Assembly: GCA_017444015.1 (NCBI GenBank)
Contig: JAFSXN010000015.1
Location: forward strand, 1 to 51,889
Length of the DNA stretch: 51,889 bases
Source: Lachnospiraceae bacterium
Lineage (GTDB): Bacteria; Bacillota; Clostridia; Lachnospirales; Lachnospiraceae
Direction: 5' to 3'
The notes under the pieces are model-generated. The model was not told where the DNA came from and ran no database searches. It worked only from the letters and a program-made list of their open reading frames with translations. The translations under genes and the position numbers were made by a program. Below are positions 8,764 through 18,243 of the stretch, piece after piece (the first letter of the stretch is position 1; each line of letters begins with the position of its first letter).

Positions 8764-8800
8764 TATATTATAAATTTTTAAGAAAAGGAAGGTATTATTT

Positions 8801-10579
8801 ATGGCAGACGAAAACAAGTCACCAAACAACTCGGGCGCGAAAAAAAATCTCCCGAATCTTCTTGACCACAAGGACATGACTGATTATGAGCGTTCTTCCT
8901 ATGAGGAACAGCTTTTAAACAGTCTGAGCAATGATGATGCCAAAATAATGGCTTCACTCCTTATGGACATCCGTGACAAGAACGACAAGGCTTTGAAGAA
9001 TGCCCAGAAGCAGTCGAAGTTCTCTCTTGGAACCTCCATCTTCTGCGCGCTGATCGTTCTGGTTCTGGCGATCGCGGTATTCTCGATCGTTCCGAGGATC
9101 ACGAGCCTTGTAGCGGACGTTCAGGGTGTAGTAGCACAGGTCAACGGTCTGATCGGCGACGTAAGCGGCCAGATCGACGGCATTGTTGGTACTCTGAATG
9201 ACACCATCGGTGAAGTTACCGGACAGCTCGACAACATCATGGGCCAGGTAGACGGAATCGTAGGTCAGGCAGACGGTATTGTAGCACAGGTGAATACGGT
9301 GGTCGGCGAGGCTGAGACTGTTATCAAGAACGCTCAGGATATCACGAATGATATCGCGGCGGCTGATATCGCAGGCATCGCAAACAACGTAGAATCCATT
9401 ACGAAGCAGGTTTCCGAAGCGAACGTAACAGAGCTTGTTGACAATACAAGCGCTTTGATCGATCAGATCTCCGCAGCGGATATCCAGGGCGTAGTAAACA
9501 ACGTGAACGGCCTTGTAGACAATGCTAACGCAACCATCGCTATGGTGAACGGCCTTGGCCTTGACAAGTTAGTTGCTAACGTAAACAGCACGCTCGACTA
9601 TGTAATGAACCTCGGACTTGAGGGACTCGTAGCACAGGCGACCGACGTACTTGCTAACGTTAACAGCCAGGTAATGGGTCTGGTAGCTCAGGTTAACGAC
9701 GTTCTCGCGGATGTAGACGCTGTTCTGAATCAGGTACTGAACGCGAAGCTCGATGAGCTTGTAAACGCTGTTAATACCATCAGCCAGCAGATCGCGAACG
9801 CGAAGATCGACGAGCTGATCAATTCGATCAACGCTCTGGTTGGCCAGATCGCATCCTCTGATCTCACAGGTGTTGTAAACAATACCAGCAGCCTGGTAGG
9901 TCAGCTGACAACGCTGGATTACAATTCGGTATTCGCAAGCGTTGACGGAATCGCTAAGGATGTTAATGCTGTATCGAGCGAAGTAGCGGCTATGAACCTG
10001 AAGGGCATTACGGATGACGTAAATACCATTACGAATCAGGTAGCAAGCAGCGACATCGACAGACTGATCGGCAACGCGGTAGCTGTTACGAACGAGGTAG
10101 CAGACATTGATATCACAGGCATCGTTGACGGTGTAAACGGAACCGTTGATACAGTCAGCGGAATCGCAACTGAGGTAGCGGCCGTAGATATCGAAGGTAT
10201 CGCGAAGGATGTTAATACGTTAGTAGACAACGGAAATGAAGCGGTTGAGACACTTGTTACTACCGGAACCGAAGCGTTAGACGCTGTTGTTGAAGCCGGT
10301 ACGAGCGCAGTAAACGATCTCTCCGTCTCCGGTGACGCAGCTGTTAAGTCTCTGACCGAGACAGGAAGCGAGAGCATTGAAGGTCTTGTGAAGTCCAGCA
10401 CTTCGGCATTGTCCGAGGCAATCTCTCAGATCGTTGAGAGCTTTGTTGAGACTATGGACAACATCAACAAGTCCGTTGACTCAGCAGTAGAATCTGCTGT
10501 ATCCAACGTACAGAACGTAGATGTAAACGCTTCTCTTGAGCAGTCGTTAGACGCGCTGTTAAACGCGTTAGGACAGTAA
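8801..10579 (+). CDS. Single-pass membrane protein with 19-residue helical repeats
   Basis: Not recognised as a named family. The 592-residue protein has a charged N-terminal segment (1-73), one transmembrane helix (about 76-98) and roughly 490 residues of Val/Asn/Ala/Asp-rich helical repeat predicted outside the cell. The repeat is a xDIxGIVNNVNxLVxQV-like unit. Its anchor hydrophobic residue recurs at 190, 209, 228, 254, 273, 317, 336, 355, 374, 400, 419, 438 and 464, so spacings are 19, or 26 (19+7), with one of 44. The outer part has one cysteine at most (Cys82 is in the membrane helix) and almost no aromatics. There is no LPXTG anchor. Codon use (GTA, GTT, AAC, GAC rich) differs from neighbours and suggests high expression. 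AAGGAAGG precedes the ATG. A long coiled or solenoid surface filament or spacer is likely; function unknown. Confidence 0.85.
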   Translation: MADENKSPNNSGAKKNLPNLLDHKDMTDYERSSYEEQLLNSLSNDDAKIMASLLMDIRDKNDKALKNAQKQSKFSLGTSIFCALIVLVLAIAVFSIVPRITSLVADVQGVVAQVNGLIGDVSGQIDGIVGTLNDTIGEVTGQLDNIMGQVDGIVGQADGIVAQVNTVVGEAETVIKNAQDITNDIAAADIAGIANNVESITKQVSEANVTELVDNTSALIDQISAADIQGVVNNVNGLVDNANATIAMVNGLGLDKLVANVNSTLDYVMNLGLEGLVAQATDVLANVNSQVMGLVAQVNDVLADVDAVLNQVLNAKLDELVNAVNTISQQIANAKIDELINSINALVGQIASSDLTGVVNNTSSLVGQLTTLDYNSVFASVDGIAKDVNAVSSEVAAMNLKGITDDVNTITNQVASSDIDRLIGNAVAVTNEVADIDITGIVDGVNGTVDTVSGIATEVAAVDIEGIAKDVNTLVDNGNEAVETLVTTGTEALDAVVEAGTSAVNDLSVSGDAAVKSLTETGSESIEGLVKSSTSALSEAISQIVESFVETMDNINKSVDSAVESAVSNVQNVDVNASLEQSLDALLNALGQ

Positions 10580-10636
10580 AACTTCAAAAAAATGTTTGGT
10601 GACACAACAAAAGAATCAAAGTGAGGATAGTTGTTT

Positions 10637-12253
10637 ATGTTAGGTGCTGATGCAATGGCAAAATGTTTGGAAACCGAGGGTGTCAAGGCCGTTTTCGGTT
10701 ACCCCGGAGTCGCGATTTGTCCATTCTTCAACAGTATGCTATCCGTAAACATCAGAAGGATCCTTGTAAGAACCGAGCAGAATGCCGCCCATGCGGCAAG
10801 CGGTTACGCAAGAATTACTGGAGGTGTCGGGGTCTGCGTTGCGACGTCAGGCCCCGGCGCCACCAATCTGATCACCGGTATCGCTACAGCCTACGCAGAC
10901 TCAATACCGCTTGTCTGTATTACCGGGCAGGTGGATTCCTCGCTTCTTGGTTCTGATGTCTTCCAGGAAGCCGATATTACCGGCGCGGCGGAGTCCTTTG
11001 TAAAGTACAGCTATCTGGTACGGAACGCTGAGGATATCCCCCGGATCTTTAAGGAAGCCTTCCATATCGCATCGACCGGGCGCAAGGGTCCTGTCCTGAT
11101 TGATGTTCCGATCGATGTTCAGAATTCAACCATTACAAAATTTAAATATCCAGAAGAAGTTAATCTGCGTACATATAAGCCAACGGTCAAGGGTCACGCC
11201 GTTCAGGTAGGGAAGGTGATCAAAGCGCTTTCCAAGGCTGAAAAACCTGTGATCTGCGCCGGAGGCGGTGTTATTTTAAGCGGAGCTGAAACAGAGCTCC
11301 GTAATTTTTCCCACAAGCACAACATTCCGGTAGTTTCCACGATGATGGGGATCTCGGCTATGTCGACAGAGGATCCCCTTTATTTCGGCATGGTCGGGAA
11401 TAACGGCAAGCCCTATGCCAACCGGGCGATGAACGAGGCGGATCTGATCATGATGATCGGCGCGAGAGTTGCGGACCGCGCGATTTCTCAGCCGGATCTC
11501 GTAACCGCCAATTCCGTTCTCGTGCATATTGACGTAGATCCCGCGGAAATCGGGAAAAACGTAGGTCCCTCCATTCCGATCGTCGGGGATATCAAGGCGA
11601 TCTTTGAGGATTTAGCTACCTATACTTTAAATGTCGACTATTCGGACTGGGTATCGGCCCTAAATGAGTATAAAAAACAGCTTCCTCCGAGGAAGAAGCC
11701 GAGACCGGAGTATGTGGATCCCGCGGAGTTTATCCGGATCCTTTCGGAGAAGCTTGATGAGGATGCGGTTTATGTGGCCGATGTCGGGCAGAATCAGATG
11801 TGGTCCTGTGGGTATCATATCGTAAAGCACGGGCGCTTTCTGACCTCAGGCGGGATGGGTACCATGGGCTATTCGATCCCGGCAGCGATCGGAGTCCGGG
11901 CGGCGGATCCGAAACGTCAGATCGTAGCGGTCTGCGGAGACGGCTCGTTTCAGATGTCGATGATGGAGCTTGCTACGATGCAGCAGCATAAGCTCCCGAT
12001 CAAGATCATCATCTTACGAAACGGCTATCTGGGACTTGTCCGGGAGTATCAGTATAATACCTATAAGGCAAATTATTCGGTCGTGGATCTGACCGGGAGT
12101 CCTGATTTTTCAAAGCTGGCTTCTGCCTATGATATTCCCTGCGTAAGAGCGGAGAATATGGAGGGGATCGAGGGGCTGATCGAGGATTTCTTAGGGATCG
12201 ACGGACCCGCGATCATGGATGTGAATATTGATCCGTTAGATATGGTAAAGTAA
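10637..12253 (+). CDS. ilvB: Acetolactate synthase, large (catalytic) subunit
   Basis: Thiamine-diphosphate enzyme that condenses two pyruvates to acetolactate, or pyruvate with 2-oxobutyrate, as the first common step of valine/leucine/isoleucine synthesis. ATG 10637 (538 residues) is chosen because GAGGA lies 9 nt upstream; a TTG two codons earlier is too close to it. Visible motifs are the activating Glu in VRTEQNAAHAASGYAR, SGPGATN, and the ThDP/Mg site GDGSFQMSMMELAT through LRNGYLGLV. The length is slightly below the usual 550-590. Only 57 nt separate it from the repeat-protein gene, with no terminator seen, and no T-box leader is visible. Two small-subunit genes and ilvC follow. Confidence 0.93.
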   Translation: MLGADAMAKCLETEGVKAVFGYPGVAICPFFNSMLSVNIRRILVRTEQNAAHAASGYARITGGVGVCVATSGPGATNLITGIATAYADSIPLVCITGQVDSSLLGSDVFQEADITGAAESFVKYSYLVRNAEDIPRIFKEAFHIASTGRKGPVLIDVPIDVQNSTITKFKYPEEVNLRTYKPTVKGHAVQVGKVIKALSKAEKPVICAGGGVILSGAETELRNFSHKHNIPVVSTMMGISAMSTEDPLYFGMVGNNGKPYANRAMNEADLIMMIGARVADRAISQPDLVTANSVLVHIDVDPAEIGKNVGPSIPIVGDIKAIFEDLATYTLNVDYSDWVSALNEYKKQLPPRKKPRPEYVDPAEFIRILSEKLDEDAVYVADVGQNQMWSCGYHIVKHGRFLTSGGMGTMGYSIPAAIGVRAADPKRQIVAVCGDGSFQMSMMELATMQQHKLPIKIIILRNGYLGLVREYQYNTYKANYSVVDLTGSPDFSKLASAYDIPCVRAENMEGIEGLIEDFLGIDGPAIMDVNIDPLDMVK

Positions 12254-12303
12254 GAATTACCATGTAATGGATTTCAGATAGATGTAAGGATAACAGACTG
12301 CGA

Positions 12304-12798
12304 ATGAAAAGGATTTATTCTGTTTTAGTAGAAAATCGCTCCGGCGTACTTGCCAAGGTAGCCGGGCTTTTTGCGAGAAGATGCTTTAATATTGACTCTC
12401 TTGCGGTGGGGGAGACCTTTGACCGGGATGTCAGCTGTATTACCATCGTTTCCTCGGGAGATAAGGGGACGCTTGAGCAGATCGAAAAGCAGCTGAACAA
12501 GAAGATCGACGTCATAAAGATCAAGACTTTCTCGGAGGCGGAGAGTTTAAGCCGCGAGCTGCTGCTTGTCAAGGTGAAATACAACAAGCATAACCGCAGG
12601 GATCTGTTCGAGATCTGTAATATTCTCGGCACAAGGATCGTCGATACCTCAAAGTCGTTAATGACGATCCAGATGTGCGATACGCCGGAGCAGACCGAGA
12701 GCTTGTTACAGATGTTAGCGGCTGCTTCGATCAGTGTCGTCGAAGTGGCAAGGACAGGAACCTTGGCGTTACAGAAATGTATTATGAGTGAGAAATAG
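12304..12798 (+). CDS. ilvN: Acetolactate synthase small (regulatory) subunit, first copy
   Basis: The 164-residue ACT-domain subunit that raises activity of the catalytic subunit and confers valine feedback inhibition. The N-terminal ACT domain starts RIYSVLVENRSGVLAKVAGLFARRCFNIDSL and ends at a VIKIKTFSEAES-like boundary near residue 77. A second ferredoxin-like domain follows, ending VVEVARTGTLAL, the conserved IlvN/IlvH finish. The gene begins 50 nt after ilvB with AAGGAT upstream. It differs clearly from the second small subunit at 12993 (different residues in the binding loop: AVGETFDRD versus TAGSTSNPG), so the two are old paralogues, not a recent duplication. Confidence 0.88.
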   Translation: MKRIYSVLVENRSGVLAKVAGLFARRCFNIDSLAVGETFDRDVSCITIVSSGDKGTLEQIEKQLNKKIDVIKIKTFSEAESLSRELLLVKVKYNKHNRRDLFEICNILGTRIVDTSKSLMTIQMCDTPEQTESLLQMLAAASISVVEVARTGTLALQKCIMSEK

Positions 12799-12824
12799 GC
12801 TCTTTCCCGGCACTGGACAAAGGT

Positions 12825-12927
12825 TATACTCGCGAACGCAATTAATTGCCGTTTCTGATAACGCAAACGTACTGAAATTGCGTTTGCGAGTCCGATTAAT
12901 CGGCACCGAAAAGCGTTAACCAGTATA
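12825..12927 (-). repeat. 103-bp branched palindromic repeat, copy B
   Basis: Same element as copy A in the opposite orientation, starting TATACTCGCGAACGCAATT and ending GTTAACCAGTATA. It lies between the two acetolactate synthase small-subunit genes, so an ilv message crossing this point would carry the folded element. GGAC/GTCC and CCCGG/CCGGG in the flanks may extend the stem. Confidence 0.8.
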
Positions 12928-12992
12928 GGTTACTGATTTAGTCCGGGCCTGGTTGTGGATTTGGTTTACATAATATTGAAAAGAGGAGCGGA

Positions 12993-13511
12993 ATGCAGAA
13001 AAAAGCGTTTCAGTTATTGGTTGAAAATAATTCCGGTGTTTTAAGCCGAATCTCCGGGCTGTTCAGCAGGAGAGGCTACAATATCGAGAGCATTACGGCG
13101 GGCAGTACCTCCAATCCCGGGATCACAAGAATCACGATCGTCGCTACGGGGGAGCCGGATATTTTAGAGCAGATCGAGAAGCAGGTGGCAAAACTGGTAG
13201 ATGTACTTTCCATCGTAGAACTTCGGGGCGAGGAGTCGGTTTACAGAGAGCTTCTCATGATCAAGATCCGGGTACTGCCGGAGCAGAGAGCGGCTGTCGT
13301 AGCGCTGACCGAGACCGATGTTTTCCGGGCGAATATCATTGATGTCGGACCGGATTCCATGATCATCGAGCTGACCGGGACGCAGAATAAGGTGGATGAT
13401 TTCATCGCTCTCGTGGACTGCTATGAGATCCTTGAGATCGCGCGGACCGGGATCGCGGGACTGACCAGAGGAACCGATAAGATTGTCCGGGTGGAATCGA
13501 AGCAGTTTTAA
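12993..13511 (+). CDS. ilvH: Acetolactate synthase small (regulatory) subunit, second copy
   Basis: A 172-residue ACT-domain regulatory subunit, closer to the mainstream IlvN/IlvH sequence: QLLVENNSGVLSRISGLFSRRGYNIESITAG with the Asn/Gly-rich effector loop, then ITIVATGEPDILEQIEKQVAKLVDVLSI, and the C-terminal domain ending EILEIARTGIAGLTRG. AAGAGGAG precedes the start. It probably supplies the main valine-sensitive regulation of IlvB. The first small subunit may replace it under other conditions or form mixed complexes. The symbol is used for convenience; which copy is the true orthologue of ilvN or ilvH cannot be settled from sequence alone. ilvC follows after 98 nt that contain a CCCCCT/AGGAGGGG bulged hairpin. 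Confidence 0.9.
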   Translation: MQKKAFQLLVENNSGVLSRISGLFSRRGYNIESITAGSTSNPGITRITIVATGEPDILEQIEKQVAKLVDVLSIVELRGEESVYRELLMIKIRVLPEQRAAVVALTETDVFRANIIDVGPDSMIIELTGTQNKVDDFIALVDCYEILEIARTGIAGLTRGTDKIVRVESKQF

Positions 13512-13606
13512 TCTTTTTCTGTTATTGACAGTAGGACCCCCTGTATTCTGATAGGAGGGGCGGTCTGTATATAGTCATTTATAATTTATTCAACAGGAGG
13601 ATGTAA

Positions 13607-14629
<1,023 letters not shown>

Positions 14630-14655
14630 GAAAATATTAAAGTATTTTTCCGAGT

Positions 14656-14694
14656 CGAAAGGCGGCCTGTTGCTTTGCAACGGGTCGTATTTCG
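14656..14694 (+). terminator. Stem-loop after ilvC, possible terminator
   Basis: CGAAA (14656-14660) and TTTCG (14690-14694) bracket an 8-bp stem CCTGTTGC/GCAACGGG (14666-14684) with a TTT loop. No T-run follows directly; a run of nine T occurs only about 40 nt downstream. It is therefore either a weak terminator or an RNA 3'-end stabiliser. Confidence 0.35.
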
Positions 14695-14776
14695 TAGAGA
14701 AGAAAATATTGAGCAGGTAATAGCAGGTTATTTTTTTTTAAGATTAATACGCTATGTAAAAGACTTCAAACTGGTG

Positions 14777-14782
14777 TATAAT
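14777..14782 (+). promoter_or_regulatory. Putative -10 box before the cytidylate-kinase-like gene
   Basis: GTGTATAAT contains a perfect TATAAT 60 nt before the ATG at 14842. No good -35 is seen 17 bp upstream (region TATGTA). A short GAATTCGTTTCC follows. Weak support. Confidence 0.35.
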
Positions 14783-14841
14783 TATCGTAAACGAGTGAAT
14801 TCGTTTCCTGTTTTCAAAAAATCAGAAAAGAAGGTTGAAGC

Positions 14842-15471
14842 ATGAATCACGTCATTACAATCAGCAGAGAATTCGGTTCCGGAGGGTCTGAGATCGCTGG
14901 AAAGCTGTCAAAGGTCTTAGGCGTTCAATATTATGACAAGGATCTTTTAAAGAGGGCGGCGGAAGAGTCGGGTATGTGTCACGAGATCTTTGAAAATCAC
15001 GACGAAAAGCCTACCAGCAGCTTTCTTTATAATCTTGTTATGGATACCTATTCGTTCAGCTACGGTTCCTCTCCCTATGTTGAAATGCCGATCAGTCATA
15101 AGGTCTTTCTGGCGCAGTTTGAGACGATAAAGAATATCGCGAAGGAAGGGCCCTGTATTATTGTCGGAAGATGCGCGGATTACGCTCTTTCCGAAATGGA
15201 GAATGTGATCAATATCTATATTCACGCTACGCTGGAAGCGCGCTGTAAGCGGATCTCCCAAAAGTATCAGCTTTCGGAGGACAAGGCCCGGGATATGATC
15301 TTAAAAAAAGATAAGCAGCGCGCCAACTATCATAATTTCTATTCCTCAAAGAAGTGGGGCAAGGCGGATTCCTATGATCTCTGTATCGACAGTCATATCC
15401 TCGGGATCGACGGAACGGTTTCCCTGATCGAAGAGTATGTAAAGCGGGTAGAGGCTCAGAAGCAAGGTTGA
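14842..15471 (+). CDS. Cytidylate kinase-like family protein
   Basis: A 209-residue P-loop protein of the Cytidylate_kin2 type common in Clostridia. It starts MNHVITISREFGSGGSEIAGKLSKVLG: the phosphate-binding loop is REFGSGGSEIA, not the classical GxxxxGKS/T, as is normal for this family. IIVGRCADYAL, the lid-like RCKRISQKYQLSEDKARDMI and a YHNFYSSKKWG motif are all family features. It probably phosphorylates a nucleoside monophosphate or a related small molecule, but the true cmk of these bacteria is usually a separate gene, so the substrate is uncertain. GAAAAGAAGG provides the ribosome binding site. The AI-2E family gene follows after 26 nt. Confidence 0.82.
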   Translation: MNHVITISREFGSGGSEIAGKLSKVLGVQYYDKDLLKRAAEESGMCHEIFENHDEKPTSSFLYNLVMDTYSFSYGSSPYVEMPISHKVFLAQFETIKNIAKEGPCIIVGRCADYALSEMENVINIYIHATLEARCKRISQKYQLSEDKARDMILKKDKQRANYHNFYSSKKWGKADSYDLCIDSHILGIDGTVSLIEEYVKRVEAQKQG

Positions 15472-15497
15472 AATAGAGGCTTAATAATCTGTAAAAC

Positions 15498-16934
15498 ATG
15501 AAGCACCTGAACAAGTTCTATATTCGAATAGCGGTTCTTGCCATCATCTGCGTCTGTATCTGCATCAGCTTTTATTTCCTGATGAAAAACGGCGCGGAAT
15601 CTTTGCTTGCCATCAAGGATCACGCCGTAAATACGATGCTTCCTTTTATTTACGGTCTGTCCTTAGCGTATATTTTAAACCCGATCATGGTAGCGACCGA
15701 AAACCGCCTGATCATACCGCTGTTTGAGCGGTCTGAACGGTGGAAGGAGAAGAAGAGCCTGATTCGCGGCATTTCCGTTTTCATAACGATCATTATCTTC
15801 TTTATTATTATCACCGGTTTGATCGTATTGATCGTTCCGCAGCTCATCGACAGTATCCAGAGTATGATCCTCAGGACTCCCTCCTATGTTTCGAGGTTAA
15901 ATAATCTGGTTTCGGATCTTCTGAAGAATAATGCGGAATTTGAGGACCTGTTCAATAATTATTCGGAGCAGTTTTCAAGATATCTGAATTCTGAGCTGCT
16001 TCCTTCGATACAGTCTATGGTTTCTTCGATCTCCGGGACGATTTTTTCCTCGGTATTCGGGATATTCTATAATCTGTTTAAATTTATTATCGGTATCATT
16101 ATCTGTATTTATCTGCTGTTTAAGAAGGAAACCTATCTGGCGCAGAGCAAGAAGATCATCTACGCGTTTTTCCCGACCGACCGGGCGAACGATATCATTA
16201 ATAACGGAAGGTTCGCCAACAGGACCTTCGGCGGCTTTTTGTCCGGAAAATTGTTCGATTCGCTGATCATCGGAATCATCTGTTTTGTATGTACTTCGAT
16301 TATGAAAATGCCCTATGCGCTTCTGATCAGCTGCTTTATCGGCGTGACCAATGTCATCCCCTTTTTCGGGCCGTTTATCGGGGCGATTCCCTCCGCCATC
16401 ATTATTTTCATCATCAGCCCGATGAAAGCGCTGATTTTTGTGGCGTTTATTTTTGTTCTCCAGCAGTTTGACGGAAATATCCTGGGACCGAAGATCCTGG
16501 GGGATTCCACCGGGCTCCCGAGCTTCTGGGTTATTTTCGCGATCACGCTGTTTGGCGGAATATTCGGCGTTCTCGGAATGTTTATCGGTGTTCCGATTTT
16601 CTCGATCATCTATGCGGTATTCAAAGCCTATATCGAATCCAGGCTGAAGAATAAGGAAATGCCTTCGGAAACAGCTTTCTACGTGGATTCCGACTTTTAT
16701 CCGGAGGGAGAATCCGGGGCGGCTAAGCCGGAGATGAGCGGAGAGCAGTTCCGGCTGAAGGACGGGATCGTCAGTGAAAAGATTTCAAATCCCCGCTATA
16801 ATAAAGGGAAGCCGATATATGAGACAAACGTGAAAGCAAAAAACGGGAAGAATCCCAGGCCTAAGGAAGTAAAGCAGGCGGTAAAAAAGGAAAATACCGA
16901 AGCTAAAGAAGCGAAAGGAGGAAGTCAGGCGTGA
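15498..16934 (+). CDS. AI-2E family transporter (PF01594-type membrane protein)
   Basis: A 478-residue polytopic membrane protein. Paired helices near the N-terminus (10-32, 45-65) are followed by one at 87-115, a long periplasm-side-like amphipathic domain (about 116-180), then six closely spaced helices (about 190-375). The C-terminal cytoplasmic tail (about 376-478) is charged and rich in Lys, Glu and Pro. The family motifs GVTNVIPFFGPFIGAIPSA and LQQFDGNILGPKILGD are clear. Members export small molecules or ions (AI-2, Na+/H+), so the substrate here is open. The ribosome binding site is weak. Its stop overlaps the GTG start of the zinc-type lipoprotein gene. Confidence 0.88.
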   Translation: MKHLNKFYIRIAVLAIICVCICISFYFLMKNGAESLLAIKDHAVNTMLPFIYGLSLAYILNPIMVATENRLIIPLFERSERWKEKKSLIRGISVFITIIIFFIIITGLIVLIVPQLIDSIQSMILRTPSYVSRLNNLVSDLLKNNAEFEDLFNNYSEQFSRYLNSELLPSIQSMVSSISGTIFSSVFGIFYNLFKFIIGIIICIYLLFKKETYLAQSKKIIYAFFPTDRANDIINNGRFANRTFGGFLSGKLFDSLIIGIICFVCTSIMKMPYALLISCFIGVTNVIPFFGPFIGAIPSAIIIFIISPMKALIFVAFIFVLQQFDGNILGPKILGDSTGLPSFWVIFAITLFGGIFGVLGMFIGVPIFSIIYAVFKAYIESRLKNKEMPSETAFYVDSDFYPEGESGAAKPEMSGEQFRLKDGIVSEKISNPRYNKGKPIYETNVKAKNGKNPRPKEVKQAVKKENTEAKEAKGGSQA

Positions 16935-17932
16935 CGACATCCTTTAGAAAGAAAATAATTTTGACTGTAACAGCCCTTCTGACAGCCGGCTTGTTAGCCG
17001 CCTGCGGAGGGGCTTCTTCTGGTATGGAAGATTCGGGAAAGAAAAAAATTGTCGCTACGATCTTTCCCGAATATGACTGGACAAGAAATATCCTGGGGGA
17101 GAATCCGGGGGGAGCGGAGTTGACGCTGCTTGTCGATAACGGGGTCGACCTGCACAGTTTCCAGCCGTCCGCCGAGGATATCTTAAAGATCTCTACCTGC
17201 GACCTGTTCATCTATGTCGGCGGTGAGTCCGATGAGTGGGTGGAGGATGTCCTGAAGGAAGCGAATAATTCCGATATGATCGTCATTGATCTGATGAATG
17301 AGCTGGGAGAGGCTGTACAGGAGGAAGAGGTCGTCGAGGGAATGGAAGCAGACGCAGAGGACGAAGAGGAGACAGAGTATGACGAGCATGTCTGGCTTTC
17401 TCTGAAAAACGCTATTCGATTCTGTGAGTCGATCTCGGATGCTCTTTGTAAACTGGATCCTGAAAATCAGGATACCTATCAAAGCAATCTCAAAGCATAT
17501 TCGGATAAACTGGCTGAGCTTGACAGAGACTATCAGGAAGCAGTCTCAGCGGGAACGACAGATACGATCCTTTTCGGAGATCGATTCCCGTTTCGTTATT
17601 TGACAGAGGATTACGGACTGAAGTATTACGCGGCCTTTGCCGGCTGCTCTGCGGAGACGGAGGCCAGCTTTAAGACGATCGCTTTTCTGGCGCAAAAGAT
17701 TGATGAGCTGTCCTTACCTGCGATCTTTACGATCGACGGTTCCGATCAACGGCTTGCAGCGTCTATTATTCAGATGACCGCTTCCAAAGATCAGGAAATC
17801 CTTGTCCTGGATTCGATGCAGTCGATTACGCTGAAAACGACCTCAAATAATACTTCTGATAATACATCAGAAACCTATCTGTCCATTATGGAAAGAAATC
17901 TCGAGGTTTTGAAAGAAGGACTAAAACTGTAG
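16931..17932 (+). CDS. Zinc/manganese-type ABC substrate-binding lipoprotein
   Basis: A 333-residue ZnuA/adhesin-family (cluster A-I) lipoprotein: signal peptide with lipobox LAAC (Cys25), then KIVATIFPEYDWTRNILG. Metal ligands expected in the family are partly present: His in GVDLHSFQPSAEDI and His in YDEHVWLSLKNA. The usual third histidine region reads LFGDRFPFRYL and the last acidic ligand is in FTIDGSDQRLA. The usual His-rich loop is replaced by a Glu/Asp-rich loop at about 133-152. GTG start, overlapping the previous stop by 4 nt. No permease or ATPase of a metal ABC system is adjacent, so partners must lie elsewhere. Confidence 0.82.
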   Translation: MTTSFRKKIILTVTALLTAGLLAACGGASSGMEDSGKKKIVATIFPEYDWTRNILGENPGGAELTLLVDNGVDLHSFQPSAEDILKISTCDLFIYVGGESDEWVEDVLKEANNSDMIVIDLMNELGEAVQEEEVVEGMEADAEDEEETEYDEHVWLSLKNAIRFCESISDALCKLDPENQDTYQSNLKAYSDKLAELDRDYQEAVSAGTTDTILFGDRFPFRYLTEDYGLKYYAAFAGCSAETEASFKTIAFLAQKIDELSLPAIFTIDGSDQRLAASIIQMTASKDQEILVLDSMQSITLKTTSNNTSDNTSETYLSIMERNLEVLKEGLKL

Positions 17933-18032
17933 AAACCGCAGGTGGAAGAGCCGACAGACAACTATTCGCAAAAGACAGCTTTAACGAATAGATTTACATC
18001 CAGCTTCAGCTGATACGCATGCCTGCATATTT

Positions 18033-18070
18033 AATAGGGGAACCGGGCATTTTCTCCCGGTTCCCCTATT
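18033..18070. terminator. Strong bidirectional stem-loop terminator
   Basis: AATAGGGGAACCGGG (18033-18047) pairs perfectly over 15 bp with CCCGGTTCCCCTATT (18056-18070) around an 8-nt loop. It lies between the zinc-type lipoprotein gene (+) and rubrerythrin (-). The T-run is poor on both sides, but the stem is very stable. Confidence 0.75.
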
Positions 18071-18083
18071 ATACTCAAATACT

Positions 18084-18186
18084 TATACTGGTTAACGTTT
18101 TTCATTGCCGATCAATCGGACTCGCAAACGCAATTCCAGTACATTCGCTTTATCATAAGCGGCAACTAATTGCGTTCGCGAGTATA
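18084..18186 (+). repeat. 103-bp branched palindromic repeat, copy C
   Basis: TATACTGGTTAACG at the left, ACTCGCAAACGCAATT pairing with AATTGCGTTCGCGAGT at the right, ending AGTATA. Same orientation as copy A. It sits between convergent genes beside a terminator. Confidence 0.8.
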
Positions 18187-18243
18187 GCTTCGCGTTTGAT
18201 CCGATTAGATGAGCAGAAACAAAACGCAAACGTCAGAGCAATT

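Larger units (their letters stand above)
17933..18243. other. Intergenic region between convergent genes
   Basis: 311 bp without a gene. It holds a CTATTCG/CGAATAG inverted repeat (17962-17991), a strong bidirectional terminator (18033-18070) and copy C of the 103-bp repeat (18084-18186). The remaining 57 bp up to the rubrerythrin stop show nothing recognisable. Confidence 0.7.

Noticed and set aside
18031-18186. Possible CRISPR-like repetition around 18.0-18.2 kb
   Set aside because: The repeated units are a terminator and a single palindromic element; there are no regular spacers and no cas genes.
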